DNA from: Rhodopseudomonas pentothenatexigens
GTDB lineage: Bacteria > Pseudomonadota > Alphaproteobacteria > Rhizobiales > Xanthobacteraceae
DNA: 39,419 nt
NCBI RefSeq assembly: GCF_900218015.1
Contig: NZ_UFQQ01000037.1
Span: forward strand, 1-39,419
Reading direction: 5' to 3'
Below the pieces are notes generated by a model that saw only the letters and a list, made by a program, of their open reading frames with translations, searched no databases and had not been told where the DNA came from. The position numbers were made by a program, and so were the translations under genes. Every line of letters starts with the position of its first letter. The stretch's first letter is position 1. Below are positions 7,921 to 16,493 of this stretch, in pieces.

Positions 7921-8865
7921 CTAAAGCGCCTTCAGCCAGTCGGCGATCTGGCGTACCACGACGTCGGCCTGGGGCAGCAGTTTGCCCATGGTGAAGAAGC
8001 CGTGGAATTGGCCCGGATAGGTCCGATGCACCACAGGCACGCCGGCGTCGGCGAGGCGGCGGGCGTATTCGTCGCCCTCGTCGCGCAGCGGATCGGCACC
8101 CGCGGTGACCACGAAGGCCGGTGGCAGCCCCGCAAGGGTTTCGGCGCGGGCCGGTGAGGCGCGCCAGTCGTCGGCATCTTGCGCGCCGCTCAGATAGTGA
8201 TCGCGAAACCAGCGGATCACCGAATGCGTCAGCAGCACGCTGGTCTCCGGTTCGCTGTGCGAAGCATGCCGCATCGAGAAATCGGTGGCGGGATAGATCA
8301 GCACCTGGCCGGCGAGCAGCGGTCCGCCGTGATCGCGGGCGTGCAGCGCGACCACCGCCGAGAGGTTGCCGCCCGCGCTGTCGCCGCCGACGCAGAGCCG
8401 TTCGGGGTCGATGCCGAGCTTCTTGGCATGGCTGGCGATCCAGCCGGTGGCCGCGATCGCGTCGTCGACCGCGGCGGGGAATTTGTGCTCCGGCGCCAGC
8501 CGGTAATCGATCGAGATCACCACCAACTGGCCGTCGTCGGCGATCGCGCGGCACACCACGTCGTGGGTGTCGAGATCGCCGATCACCCAGCCGCCGCCAT
8601 GAAAGAACACCAACGCGGGCGCGAGCCCGTTATCCTGGCGCAGCGCTTTCGGCGTATAGATCCGTGCCGAAATGTCACCGGCCGGCCCTGGAATCGCCAG
8701 CTCTTGTACGGACGCGAGTTCGCGTGCCTCCGGATTGCTGACCAGCCGCGCCGCCGAGTAGTAGGCGCGAGCTTCGTCCGCGGTCAGCGTCTCATAGGCG
8801 GGGCGGCCGGCGTCCTGAAATGCCCTGTAGACGGCGGCGGCGTCGGGATCGAGCTTGGCGGGCAT
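7921..8865 (-). CDS. Alpha/beta hydrolase, HSL-family esterase/lipase
   Basis: The product has 314 residues and matches the hormone-sensitive-lipase (acetyl-esterase Aes) family. The oxyanion motif HGGGW is at 89-93, the nucleophile motif GGDSAGG has Ser163, and the remaining triad fits Asp258 (AGADPLRDEG) and His288 (FHGFF). There is no signal peptide. A GGGAG Shine-Dalgarno lies 8 nt before the ATG. These enzymes hydrolyse short to medium acyl esters in the cytoplasm. It lies upstream of the agarase-like gene on the same strand, with 107 bp between; a joint role such as deacetylation of a glycan is possible but not shown. Confidence 0.88.
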   Translation of the reverse strand: MPAKLDPDAAAVYRAFQDAGRPAYETLTADEARAYYSAARLVSNPEARELASVQELAIPGPAGDISARIYTPKALRQDNGLAPALVFFHGGGWVIGDLDTHDVVCRAIADDGQLVVISIDYRLAPEHKFPAAVDDAIAATGWIASHAKKLGIDPERLCVGGDSAGGNLSAVVALHARDHGGPLLAGQVLIYPATDFSMRHASHSEPETSVLLTHSVIRWFRDHYLSGAQDADDWRASPARAETLAGLPPAFVVTAGADPLRDEGDEYARRLADAGVPVVHRTYPGQFHGFFTMGKLLPQADVVVRQIADWLKAL

Positions 8866-9105
8866 GGATCACTCCCTAAGGCTTCCCGGTTCAGGCCGGG
8901 ATTGTGGCGGCCGCAACAGGCGGACCTCGCATTGTTTGCAACCAATATCTCAGGAGTTCCTCGCAATAGCCAGCGGGCAGGGCGCTTCGGCTCGGAGGAC
9001 CCGCCCTTTCCCCGCCGTATTCCCCGTGTTAACCGGAAGGCCGATGCGAGCGGCCCGAAGCTGTAGAATGTCGCAAGCCTGATTCGTCGATTGAAGCCGC
9101 GCGGA

Positions 9106-10035
9106 ATGTCCCGAAGCCTGAGCCTAGTCGGTCTTGCGGCGTTGATCGTCGCCCCGTTGATCGCGTTCGCGCCGCCGGCGCAGGCGCAGATCGGCAACAT
9201 CTTCTCGGATCCGCCGCCGCGGCCGCCGGGCATGGTGCCGCGTGGCGCGCCGCCGGCCGACGACGAAGAGGAAGAGGTGCCGGATCTGCCGCCGCAGGGG
9301 CGGGTGCTGCCGGCGCCGAACCGGGCGATGCAGGGCTCGGCGATGCCGGGACCGGTGCAGTCGCAGCCGCTGCCGCCGCCGCCCGGGTCCACCGTGATCC
9401 CCCAGACCACGCCGGGTACGCCGGTTGCGCCGGCCGAGCCGAACACCGGCGTCGCCAATGCGCCGGCTGCGGCCAATCCGCTGCCCGGGCTGCCGCCGGG
9501 ACAGCGCCAGCCGCGCGGCACGCCGCAGACCAATCCACCGCCGTCGCCGGCGACGCTGCAGCCCGGCGACGAGATCGTCACCGAGCCGCCGGCGCAGAAG
9601 ATCGTCAACAAGAAGGCGAGCTTCACCGGACTCGACAAGATCACTGGCCGCACCATCAGCTTCGACGCCGACATCGGCGAGACGGTGCAGTTCGGCGCGC
9701 TGCGGGTGAAGACCGACGCCTGCTACACGCGGCCGGCGACCGAGGCCACCAACACCGACGCCTTCGTCGAGGTTGACGAGATCACGCTGCAGGGCGAGGT
9801 GAAGCGGATCTTCTCGGGCTGGATGTTCGCGGCGAGCCCAGGCCTGCATGCGGTCGAACACCCGATTTACGACATCTGGCTGACCGACTGTAAGAACCCC
9901 GAGACGCCGAACGTCGCCAGTGCGCAGCCCGAGGCGCCCAAGCCGGCCGCCCAGCCGCAGCCGCGCCGCCGTGCGCAACAGCCGCCGCCGCAGCGCCCCC
10001 AGCGTCCGCCGCCGCTGCCCGGATTCCAGCAGTAG
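9106..10035 (+). CDS. DUF2155-domain periplasmic protein
   Basis: The product has 309 residues from the ATG at 9106; an in-frame TTG at 9091 is an alternative. It begins with a signal peptide (MSRSLSLVGLAAL... ending PAQAQ). Residues 30-165 are Pro/Ala-rich and look unstructured. The folded part, about 175-265, starts at KASFTGLDKITGRT and includes VQFGALRVKTDACYTRP and FSGWMFAASPGLHAVEHPIYDIWLTDC. This is the DUF2155 core, with two conserved cysteines that could form a disulfide. The C-terminus is again Pro/Gln-rich. The gene converges on aat, its usual neighbour in alphaproteobacteria. Function is not established. Confidence 0.87.
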   Translation: MSRSLSLVGLAALIVAPLIAFAPPAQAQIGNIFSDPPPRPPGMVPRGAPPADDEEEEVPDLPPQGRVLPAPNRAMQGSAMPGPVQSQPLPPPPGSTVIPQTTPGTPVAPAEPNTGVANAPAAANPLPGLPPGQRQPRGTPQTNPPPSPATLQPGDEIVTEPPAQKIVNKKASFTGLDKITGRTISFDADIGETVQFGALRVKTDACYTRPATEATNTDAFVEVDEITLQGEVKRIFSGWMFAASPGLHAVEHPIYDIWLTDCKNPETPNVASAQPEAPKPAAQPQPRRRAQQPPPQRPQRPPPLPGFQQ

Positions 10036-10100
10036 CGGGTTAGAGCAGTTCTGCTTTTTGTAGAATCAGAGCTGATCCGCACCGCGTGCCACACGCACAA

Positions 10101-10206
10101 CCTCATGGTGAGGAGGCGCGTAGCGCCGTCTCGAACCATGTGACGCAGGGAATGCGTTGCCCCATCCTTCGAGACGCCCGGCTTCGCCGGGCTCCTCAGG
10201 ATGAGG
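10101..10206. repeat. Large imperfect inverted repeat of an intergenic element
   Basis: The left arm (10101-10140, CCTCATGGTGAGGAGGCGCG...) pairs imperfectly with the right arm (10163-10206, which ends CTCCTCAGGATGAGG). Together with the preceding AGAGCAGTTCTGCTTTTTGTAG (10043 on) it fills the space between the convergent DUF2155 and aat genes. It could act as a bidirectional terminator, but it looks like a member of a dispersed intergenic repeat family. Confidence 0.7.
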
Positions 10207-10260
10207 ACTCAGTGCCTTCGGAAAGGTCGGGTCGTTTCAATCAAACGATGAACCGCTCTA
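10195..10260 (-). repeat. 66-bp dispersed repeat, copy 1
   Basis: Read on the minus strand this starts TAGAGCGGTTCATCGTTTGA and ends CCTCATCCTGAG. It matches 39222-39287 (plus strand) at 63 of 66 positions. The first three bases, TAG, are the stop codon of aat. Confidence 0.9.
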
Positions 10261-10935
10261 GCTTCGGGATTCGATGATTGCCAGCGCCTCGGCGCCTGAA
10301 ATCGGCCGATCCATCGGCAGTGCGGCGAACGCCGCGTCGCCGTCGAGCGCGTCGTCCAGCAGTGTGCGATAGCGCATCCGCGGGACTTCGATCGCGCCGA
10401 AGCTGCGCAGGTGGTCGGTGACGAACTGGGTGTCGAGCAGGGTGTAGCCGCCGGCGAGCAGCCGGGCGACCAGGTGCACCAGCGCCACCTTGGACGCGTC
10501 GCGGACGCGGTGGAACATGCTCTCGCCGAAGAAAGCGCGGCCCAGGCTGACGCCGTACAGGCCGCCGGCGAGATCGCCGTCCTGCCAGACCTCGACGCTG
10601 TGGCAATGGCCGATCTCGTGCAGCCCGATGTACAGCTCGCGGATCCGCCGGTTGATCCAGGTGTCGTCGCGTCCCGGCTGCGGCGCGGCGCAGCCGTCGA
10701 TCACCGCCTTGAAGTCGCGGTCGACCGTGACCGTGAAGACGTCGGACCGCACCGTGCGGGCCAGCCGCGAGGCGACCCGGAAGCCGCCGAGCGGGATGAT
10801 GCCGCGCATGTCCGGCTCGACCCAGAACAGCGACGGATCGTCGACGCTCTCGGCCATCGGAAAGATGCCGCAGGCATAGGCGCGCAGCAGCACGTCGGGG
10901 GTGATCTCGGAAGCGGCGGACTCGCGTGAAGTCAT
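10258..10935 (-). CDS. aat: Leucyl/phenylalanyl-tRNA--protein transferase
   Basis: The product has 225 residues and is a full-length Aat. It transfers Leu or Phe from charged tRNA to proteins with N-terminal Arg or Lys, marking them for ClpAP through ClpS (N-end rule). Visible family motifs are [24 protein letters not shown], the [12 protein letters not shown] segment, [20 protein letters not shown] and [21 protein letters not shown]. The gene converges on the DUF2155 gene. The stop codon is provided by an intergenic repeat, so the last residues (SRS) may differ from relatives. It may be read through from the transporter 58 bp upstream, but no evidence forces that. Confidence 0.96.
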   Translation of the reverse strand: MTSRESAASEITPDVLLRAYACGIFPMAESVDDPSLFWVEPDMRGIIPLGGFRVASRLARTVRSDVFTVTVDRDFKAVIDGCAAPQPGRDDTWINRRIRELYIGLHEIGHCHSVEVWQDGDLAGGLYGVSLGRAFFGESMFHRVRDASKVALVHLVARLLAGGYTLLDTQFVTDHLRSFGAIEVPRMRYRTLLDDALDGDAAFAALPMDRPISGAEALAIIESRS

Positions 10936-10993
10936 GCCGGGAGCATAGCACGAGGCTTCGCGCGTGCGACCTCGTCGGCCGACCGGTGACCGC

Positions 10994-12211
10994 TCAGTGC
11001 GGCAGATCCGGGTTCCAGCCGAGCAGCGCCAGCATCGCGAAGAACGCGACGAAGTACGCGATGCCGATGTGCCAGCCGTGACGCAGCCACAGCACCACCG
11101 ACTTGCCTTCCGGGAACATGTTGGTGATCGCGACGCCGGCCGAGGAGCCGAACCACATCATCGAGCCGCCGTACCCGACCGCGAAGGCGAGGAAGCCCCA
11201 GTCGTAGCCACCTTGCTTCAGCGCCAGCGCGGTGAGCGGGATGTTGTCGAAACCGGCCGACACGAAGCCGAGGCCGAGCGCGGTCTGCCAGCTCGCCGCC
11301 GGAAGCTGGTCCACCGGCATCAGCGAGGCGGTGGTGACCAGCGCCAGCAGGAAGATGGTGCCCTTGAAGGTCGCCGGCATCAATTCCCAGTCCGGGCGGC
11401 GCAGCGGCGCGGTCAGCAGGATCACCGCCCAGACGGTGAGGCCGAGCACCGGCGCGTGGTCGAGCAGCGCCGGAAACTTGAGATTGGCGGTGATGTTGGC
11501 GGCGAGCGCCGCAACCAGGATCGCAGCGACGATGCCGACCCGGACCCATTCGATCTTCAGGCCGCGCGGCGCGTTCTTCTCGATCGGCGAGAACCGCTGC
11601 TGCTGGATCGACGCCGGCACCGCGAACAACGCCAGCGCGATCGCGGCCGCCACATAGGCGTCGAGCACTTCCAGCGGGTTGACGCCGCCGATCCACATCA
11701 TCGTCGTGGTGGTGTCGCCGACCACGCTGCCGGACCCGCCGGCGTTGGAGGCGGCGACGATCGCGGCCAGATAGCCGATGTGCACCCGGCCGCGGAACAC
11801 ATGCCGCGCCACCATGCCGCCGATCAGCGCCGCGGCGATGTTGTCGAGAAAGCTCGACAGCACGAACACCAGGCCGAGCAGGACCACCGGGCCCTTCCAG
11901 TCGTCGGGCAGCAGCGCCGGCATCTCGTCGGGAATGCCGCTCTTCTCGAAATGCGCCGACAGCAGCGCAAAGCCCATCAGCAGCAGGAACAGGTTCGCCA
12001 GAGTCACCCATTCGTGCTGCATGTGCAGGGCGAGGCCGCCGAGGCCGGTGCCGGTCTTGAAGCCGGCGAACGCCAGCTTGTAGCCGGCCACCGTGACCAG
12101 TCCGGCCAGCGCGATCAGCAAGGTGTGGCGATGGAAAATCGCCACCCCGAGCAGGGTGGCGGCGAACAGGATGAAGTCGAGCGGGATGCCGAACAGCAGG
12201 ATCGGTGTCAC
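10994..12211 (-). CDS. Ion-transporter superfamily membrane protein (NhaD/citrate type)
   Basis: The product has 405 residues and about 10-12 hydrophobic membrane segments. It shows the two-fold pseudo-repeat of the IT superfamily: [14 protein letters not shown] and [18 protein letters not shown] in the first half, [12 protein letters not shown] and [15 protein letters not shown] in the second. The DN pairs and GDTTT-like hairpins are typical of NhaD Na+/H+ antiporters and citrate or arsenite permeases. A GAGGG Shine-Dalgarno lies upstream of the GTG start. The ion or substrate cannot be told from the sequence; a Na+/H+ antiporter is the best guess. Confidence 0.82.
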   Translation of the reverse strand: MTPILLFGIPLDFILFAATLLGVAIFHRHTLLIALAGLVTVAGYKLAFAGFKTGTGLGGLALHMQHEWVTLANLFLLLMGFALLSAHFEKSGIPDEMPALLPDDWKGPVVLLGLVFVLSSFLDNIAAALIGGMVARHVFRGRVHIGYLAAIVAASNAGGSGSVVGDTTTTMMWIGGVNPLEVLDAYVAAAIALALFAVPASIQQQRFSPIEKNAPRGLKIEWVRVGIVAAILVAALAANITANLKFPALLDHAPVLGLTVWAVILLTAPLRRPDWELMPATFKGTIFLLALVTTASLMPVDQLPAASWQTALGLGFVSAGFDNIPLTALALKQGGYDWGFLAFAVGYGGSMMWFGSSAGVAITNMFPEGKSVVLWLRHGWHIGIAYFVAFFAMLALLGWNPDLPH

Positions 12212-12466
12212 GGCGCCCTCGTGTCATGCAGGGCGGGCGCGGCGGTGTCCGCAGGCTGCGCCGGGACGGCGCGCCGCAACAATGCAGGCGGCAGGGATTT
12301 GCCGCAGAGGGCCTGGGCGATCAATGGGTCTGGTCCCGAGGTGAAACAGCCGAACCGGCCGAGCGCCGGGCGCGGCGGAAGCTGCCCGAGGTGCGACAAA
12401 ATGGCAAGCGGGACCATGGTCTGCTGGCTGCCGGCTTACCGACCTGACCGGCCCCCTGTCGGCGGC

Positions 12467-13138
12467 TCAGCTCCGGACGGCCAGCCAGATCCAGTGCCGT
12501 GAGCCGGTGCGTTTGCCGACCGCCCGCACCGGGACTTCGTTGACGGCGAAATCGCCGCGCCGCAGCCGCTTGGTGAAGCTGTCGTCTGGTCCCGACGACC
12601 ACACCGCCAGCACGCCGCCGGGGCGGAGTGCCGCGCGCGCCGCGGCGAGGCCCTTGGCGTCGTATAGCTGGTCATTGGCCGGCCGGGACAGCCCCTCGGG
12701 GCCGTTGTCGACGTCGAGCAGGATGGCGTCGTAGCGGCCGGCGCCGGCGCGGATCAGCTCGCCGACGTCGCGCTGCAGGATGGTGACGCGCGGATCGGTG
12801 AGGCTGTCGCCGAACAGCCCGGCCATCTCGCCGCGCCCCCAGTCGATCACCTCGGGCACCAGCTCGGCGACCTCGATGCCGGCATCGTCGCCGAACACCT
12901 TCAGCGCGGCGCGCAGCGTGAAGCCCATGCCGAGGCCGCCGATCAGCACGCGCGGCCGGGGCCGCCCGGCGAGCTTCTGGCAGGCGAGGGTGGCGAGCGC
13001 CTCCTCGGAGCCGCCGAGCCGGCTGTTCATCAGCTCGTTGGCGTCGAGCCGGATCGAGAATTCCTCGCCGCGCCGCATCAGCCGCAGGTGGCCGCCGCCG
13101 GGGATGTTCGCGGTGGCCAGTTCAATCCAGGGAAGCAC
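12467..13138 (-). CDS. Spermidine-synthase-like SAM-binding-fold protein
   Basis: The product has 223 residues if translation begins at the GTG at 13138, giving MLPWIELATANIPGGGHLRLM; the frame is open further upstream but that part looks non-coding. A Rossmann methyltransferase fold is visible: motif I is VLIGGLGMGFTLRAAL, the acidic loop is IEVAELVPEVIDW, and DAILLDVDNGPEG follows. This arrangement matches proteins annotated as spermidine-synthase-like or class I methyltransferases. The typical aminopropyltransferase catalytic motif is not obvious, so polyamine synthesis should not be assumed. An AAAGG sequence lies 9-13 nt upstream of the GTG. Confidence 0.75.
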   Translation of the reverse strand: MLPWIELATANIPGGGHLRLMRRGEEFSIRLDANELMNSRLGGSEEALATLACQKLAGRPRPRVLIGGLGMGFTLRAALKVFGDDAGIEVAELVPEVIDWGRGEMAGLFGDSLTDPRVTILQRDVGELIRAGAGRYDAILLDVDNGPEGLSRPANDQLYDAKGLAAARAALRPGGVLAVWSSGPDDSFTKRLRRGDFAVNEVPVRAVGKRTGSRHWIWLAVRS

Positions 13139-13247
13139 AGTGGTCGCCTTTGGTCGCTGAGAGGTCGCCGGCAGGAGGGGACGCCCGCCCGGAGAATCCG
13201 CGCCCTGTGTAGTGCGCAGGCGGCGTGGTGTCACCAGCAGCAGGACG

Positions 13248-14339
13248 TCAGGGAGCGGCGGTCTCGGGAGCGGGCGTGGCGGGCGCGTTGGCGCGGCGGA
13301 AACGCAGCACCATGCGGGTGCCGGCGTGCCGCGGGTCGCGCTCGACCTCGGCTTCGAGCTTGGCCGCCATCGCGCTGACGATGCGCTGGCCCATGCCGGT
13401 CGATTGCGGATTGGCCTTGACGTTGAGGCCGACGCCGTCGTCGCAGATCACCAGTTCGAGCTCGTCGCCGTCGGCCTTCAGTTCGACGTGGATCGGGCCC
13501 TTGCCCTCCGGATAGGCGTATTTGACCGCGTTCATCACCAGCTCGTTGACGATGATGCCGATCGCCACCGCGCGGTCCGGATCGGTCTCGACCGGCTGCG
13601 CCGACAGCGTCAGCCGCGACATCCGGTTGCCCTCGGCAGAGCGCCGCAGGTCTTCGAGCAGCGCTTCGAGATACTGGTTGAGCATCACGCTCTTGAGGTC
13701 GTGCGAGGTGTAGAGCCGGCGGTGCACCTGCGCCACCGCGGCGACGCGGCCCATCGCATTGGTCAGTGCCGCCTTGACTTCCTCCTGCTTGCTGGACGAG
13801 GCCTGCAGATGCAGCAGCGAGGCGATGATCTGCAGCGAATTGCCGACGCGGTGGTTGACCTCGCGCAGCAGCACTTCGCGTTCGGCGGCGAGGGCGGCAT
13901 AGCGGTCGCGCGAGGCCCGTACTTCGGCTTCGGCGTCGTCGCGCGCCTTGCGCACCATCGCCTGCTTCAGCGCCTGATCGGCGGCGACCTGCAGCAGCGG
14001 CACGAACTCGCCCTGGGCGTCCTTGACCAGGTAGTCGTCGGCGCCGGCCTTCAGCGCGGTCACGGCGATCTTGGAATCCTGCGAGGCGGTGACGAACACC
14101 ACCGGGGGCGGATCGGGGATCGACTGAATCTGCTCCAGCGTCTCCAGCCCGTCGAGGCCGGGCATGTACTGGTCGAGAGCGATCACGTCGATGCCGCCCT
14201 GGCGCAACCGTTCCAGGCCGGCTTCGCCGCTCAGCACGTGCTCGACACAGAATCCCTGCCGCTGCAGGCCGCGCGAGACGAGGCGGCCGAGCGCCTCGTC
14301 GTCGTCGATATAGAGCAGGGTCGGCTTGGCGTCTGTCAT
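13248..14339 (-). CDS. Receiver domain fused to a HisKA_2-type histidine kinase
   Basis: The product has 363 residues. Residues 5-125 form a receiver domain with acidic pocket DDD12-14, phospho-acceptor Asp56 (ALDQYMPG) and Lys106. A helical linker (125-155) leads to a HisKA_2/HWE-like dimerisation helix with His163 in REVNHRVGNSLQIIASLLHLQ. The ATPase domain has the N-box IVNELVMNAVKYAYP and the G-box DDGVGLN. Kinases of this class often phosphorylate PhyR in the alphaproteobacterial general stress response. It is the last gene of a three-gene unit; its ATG overlaps the preceding stop by 4 bp (ATGA). It probably receives phosphate from the upstream pair and then passes signal on, but partners are inferred. 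Confidence 0.9.
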   Translation of the reverse strand: MTDAKPTLLYIDDDEALGRLVSRGLQRQGFCVEHVLSGEAGLERLRQGGIDVIALDQYMPGLDGLETLEQIQSIPDPPPVVFVTASQDSKIAVTALKAGADDYLVKDAQGEFVPLLQVAADQALKQAMVRKARDDAEAEVRASRDRYAALAAEREVLLREVNHRVGNSLQIIASLLHLQASSSKQEEVKAALTNAMGRVAAVAQVHRRLYTSHDLKSVMLNQYLEALLEDLRRSAEGNRMSRLTLSAQPVETDPDRAVAIGIIVNELVMNAVKYAYPEGKGPIHVELKADGDELELVICDDGVGLNVKANPQSTGMGQRIVSAMAAKLEAEVERDPRHAGTRMVLRFRRANAPATPAPETAAP

Positions 14340-14779
14340 GGAGCGTCGGGCTGCGGAACCTGAATGACCGAGAAGAACAGGCCGAGTTGGCGGATCGCGT
14401 TGGCGAAGCTCTCGTAATTCACCGGCTTGGTGATGTAGACGTTGCAGCCGAGCTCGTAGCAGCGCTTGATCTCGTGGGCGTCGTCGGTCGTCGTCAGCAC
14501 CACCACCGGGGTGGTCTTGAGATGATCGTTCTCCTTGATCCGCCGCAGAATGTCGATGCCGCTGGCATCGGGCAGATTGAGGTCGAGCAGCACCAGCAGG
14601 GCGCGATGCTTGTGTTCGATGCCGGTGCCGTCGCTGCCGAACAGATAATTCAGCGCGGCTGTCCCGGAGGTGAACGGGATGATCTCGTTGTTGACGCCGG
14701 AACGGCGGATATTCCGCTCGATCAGGCGAGCATGCCCCTCGTCGTCCTCGATCATGATGATGGTGACAGGGTTACTCAT
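14336..14779 (-). CDS. Stand-alone Rcp1-like response regulator
   Basis: The product has 147 residues and consists of one receiver domain with no output domain. The acidic pair is EDD11-13, the acceptor is Asp66 in LLDLNLPDASG, the Thr switch is VVVLTTTDD and the Lys is 118 in YITKPV. The sequence resembles the Rcp1-type receivers that accompany phytochrome-like kinases. It overlaps both neighbours by 4 bp (ATGA at each end), so the three proteins are probably made in coupled amounts. It most likely acts as a phosphate shuttle between the CHASE3 kinase and the receiver-kinase. Confidence 0.9.
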   Translation of the reverse strand: MSNPVTIIMIEDDEGHARLIERNIRRSGVNNEIIPFTSGTAALNYLFGSDGTGIEHKHRALLVLLDLNLPDASGIDILRRIKENDHLKTTPVVVLTTTDDAHEIKRCYELGCNVYITKPVNYESFANAIRQLGLFFSVIQVPQPDAP

Positions 14780-16308
14780 GCGCGCTGTTCCTGGTTCTTG
14801 TTCGCCGTCCATTTGGCCGGCAGGGTGATGGTGAAGGTCGAGCCTTCGCCGAGCGCGGATGACACCGACATGGTGCCGCCCAGGCGTCGGACCAGCGCTC
14901 GCACATGGGCGAGTCCGATCCCTTGGCCGGGCCGATCCTGTGTACCGGCGCGGCGGAAAAGATCAAAGATTCTCTGGTGGTCCTTGGGATCGATCCCCCG
15001 GCCATTGTCGGTAATCTCGTAGATTGCGAAGCCGAGCTTCTGCCGGCCCCGGATCACGATGTCGCCCGGCACGCCATCCTTGAGATATTTCAGGGCGTTA
15101 TCGATAAGATTTGAGAAGATCTGTTCGAGCGCGAGGCGGTCGCTGACGATCTCCGGCAGCGGCTCGATGCGGATCTGGGCATTGGCCTCGGCGGCCTGAT
15201 GCGCCACGGTGGAGGCGATATTCTCAATCAATTCGCGGGTGTCGATCCGTACCGGCTGGAACTGGCGGCGGCCTTCGCGGGTCAGATTCAGAATGGCGCT
15301 GATCAGCCGGTCCATCTTGCCGATCGAGGATTTGATGAAGCCGAGCGCCTCGGTGAAATCCTCCGACAATTGCTGGTCGGCGGGCTCGAGTTCCGGCTCG
15401 CCGTCGCTGTCGGCATTGGCGGCGCTCTGCTTGCCGGCGACTTCCCGGCTCAGCGTGGCGATGCGGCGGAAGATGTCGCTGCGCAGCTCCTCCAGCTCGC
15501 TGGTGAAGCCCATGATGTTGACCAGCGGCGAACGCAGATCGTGGCTGACGATGTAGGCGAAGCGCTGGATCTCCTCGTTGGCCTCGCGCAGGTCGGTGGT
15601 GCGCTCCTGTACGGTGGATTCGAGGTTCAGATTGTTCTCGCGAAGCTGGTTTTCGGCCTCGTCGCGGGCCCGCGACGAGCGCCGGACCAGGAAGATCGAC
15701 AGACCGGCGAGCACCAGCACCAAGCCCGAACCGGTGGTGGTGATGATGGTGGCCAGCGCCTGGCTGCGGTCGGCGGCGGTAGTGCGCTCCGCAAACAGGC
15801 GGTTCTCCTCGACGCGCATCTTGGTCAGCGCGTCGGTGAGCTCGTTCATCGCGCGCCGGCCGCCGACGTCGCGCAGCATTTGCCGGGCTTCCTGGTCCCG
15901 GCCGTCCTTGCTCAGGGCGATGACGCGGCGAAACCGGTCGAGCCGCTCGCTGGCCGATGCGATCGCCATGTCGACCAGCGGACTCTGAACGGCGTTGTCG
16001 GCGACGAAGCTGCGCAATTTGGTCAGCCGCGGCAGCACGTCGGACGCGGCTTCCTCGAACTGGTCGATCAGATCGTCCTGGCCGGTCAGCACATAGCCGC
16101 GCTCGGCGCTCTCGGCGCGGCGAAGCTGCAACTGCACCAGTGCGATCTGGTTCTGCACTTCGAGCGTGTGGGCGACCCAGGCGTTGTCCTCGCGGGCCTT
16201 TTGCAGCCAGTACACCGACGCGAGGCTCACCGCGACCAGCACGCCGAACGAAAGCGACAAAAGGGTGATCTGGGCAAGCGAGCGCCTGCGCGCAGATTCA
16301 GGCGTCAC
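14776..16308 (-). CDS. CHASE3-domain membrane sensor histidine kinase
   Basis: The product has 510 residues from the GTG at 16308, chosen because GGAGG sits 7 nt before it; the upstream extension looks non-coding. Transmembrane segments are at about 13-34 and 187-208. The loop between them (about 40-185) has the helical CHASE3 signature with RRAESAERGYVLTGQ. A coiled linker leads to HisKA with His256 in FAYIVSHDLRSPL, then the ATPase domain with SNLIDNALKYL, the G-box TDNGRGID and GQGIGLAHVRALV. An acidic insert of about 35 residues lies between the two HisKA helices. The C-terminal kinase part resembles phytochrome-type kinases. It heads a three-gene unit with an EcfG-like promoter upstream. 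Confidence 0.92.
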   Translation of the reverse strand: MTPESARRRSLAQITLLSLSFGVLVAVSLASVYWLQKAREDNAWVAHTLEVQNQIALVQLQLRRAESAERGYVLTGQDDLIDQFEEAASDVLPRLTKLRSFVADNAVQSPLVDMAIASASERLDRFRRVIALSKDGRDQEARQMLRDVGGRRAMNELTDALTKMRVEENRLFAERTTAADRSQALATIITTTGSGLVLVLAGLSIFLVRRSSRARDEAENQLRENNLNLESTVQERTTDLREANEEIQRFAYIVSHDLRSPLVNIMGFTSELEELRSDIFRRIATLSREVAGKQSAANADSDGEPELEPADQQLSEDFTEALGFIKSSIGKMDRLISAILNLTREGRRQFQPVRIDTRELIENIASTVAHQAAEANAQIRIEPLPEIVSDRLALEQIFSNLIDNALKYLKDGVPGDIVIRGRQKLGFAIYEITDNGRGIDPKDHQRIFDLFRRAGTQDRPGQGIGLAHVRALVRRLGGTMSVSSALGEGSTFTITLPAKWTANKNQEQRA

Positions 16309-16384
16309 CGCGCGCCTCCAGCACCAACGAAACCAGCCAAACCATCCCCCAGACGCGTCACAAGCGGAATTTCGAACGCTATCC

Positions 16385-16409
16385 AACGCCGGGGAGGCGG
16401 TTTGGTTCC
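16385..16409 (-). promoter_or_regulatory. EcfG-type (general stress response) promoter candidate
   Basis: On the minus strand the sequence is GGAAC (16405-16409), 16 nt, CGTT (16385-16388), an exact match to the GGAAC-N16/17-CGTT motif known for EcfG in alphaproteobacteria. It lies 76 bp before the GTG of the CHASE3 kinase gene and points at it. Confidence 0.62.
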
Positions 16410-16493
16410 CGAGACCGCGCGATTTTTTGCCGCGCCGTCGACCTGCTTGAACGAGGCGCAAGCACGCCGGGTCCGCTTTAGCGGGTGACGTCG

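Noticed and set aside
12208-12417. 69-codon minus-strand frame that overlaps the ion transporter GTG by 4 bp (GTGA)
   Set aside because: The overlap is attractive as translational coupling, but the peptide has a Pro/Ala/Leu/Arg composition like random GC-rich frames, no Shine-Dalgarno precedes its ATG, and no family is recognisable.
16309-16461. In-frame upstream extension of the CHASE3 kinase
   Set aside because: GGAGG fits the GTG at 16308; the extension is Arg/Trp-rich and contains the EcfG-like promoter.
16473-16484. CCGCT/AGCGG hairpin after accC
   Set aside because: The loop would be only 2 nt and no T tract follows on the minus strand.
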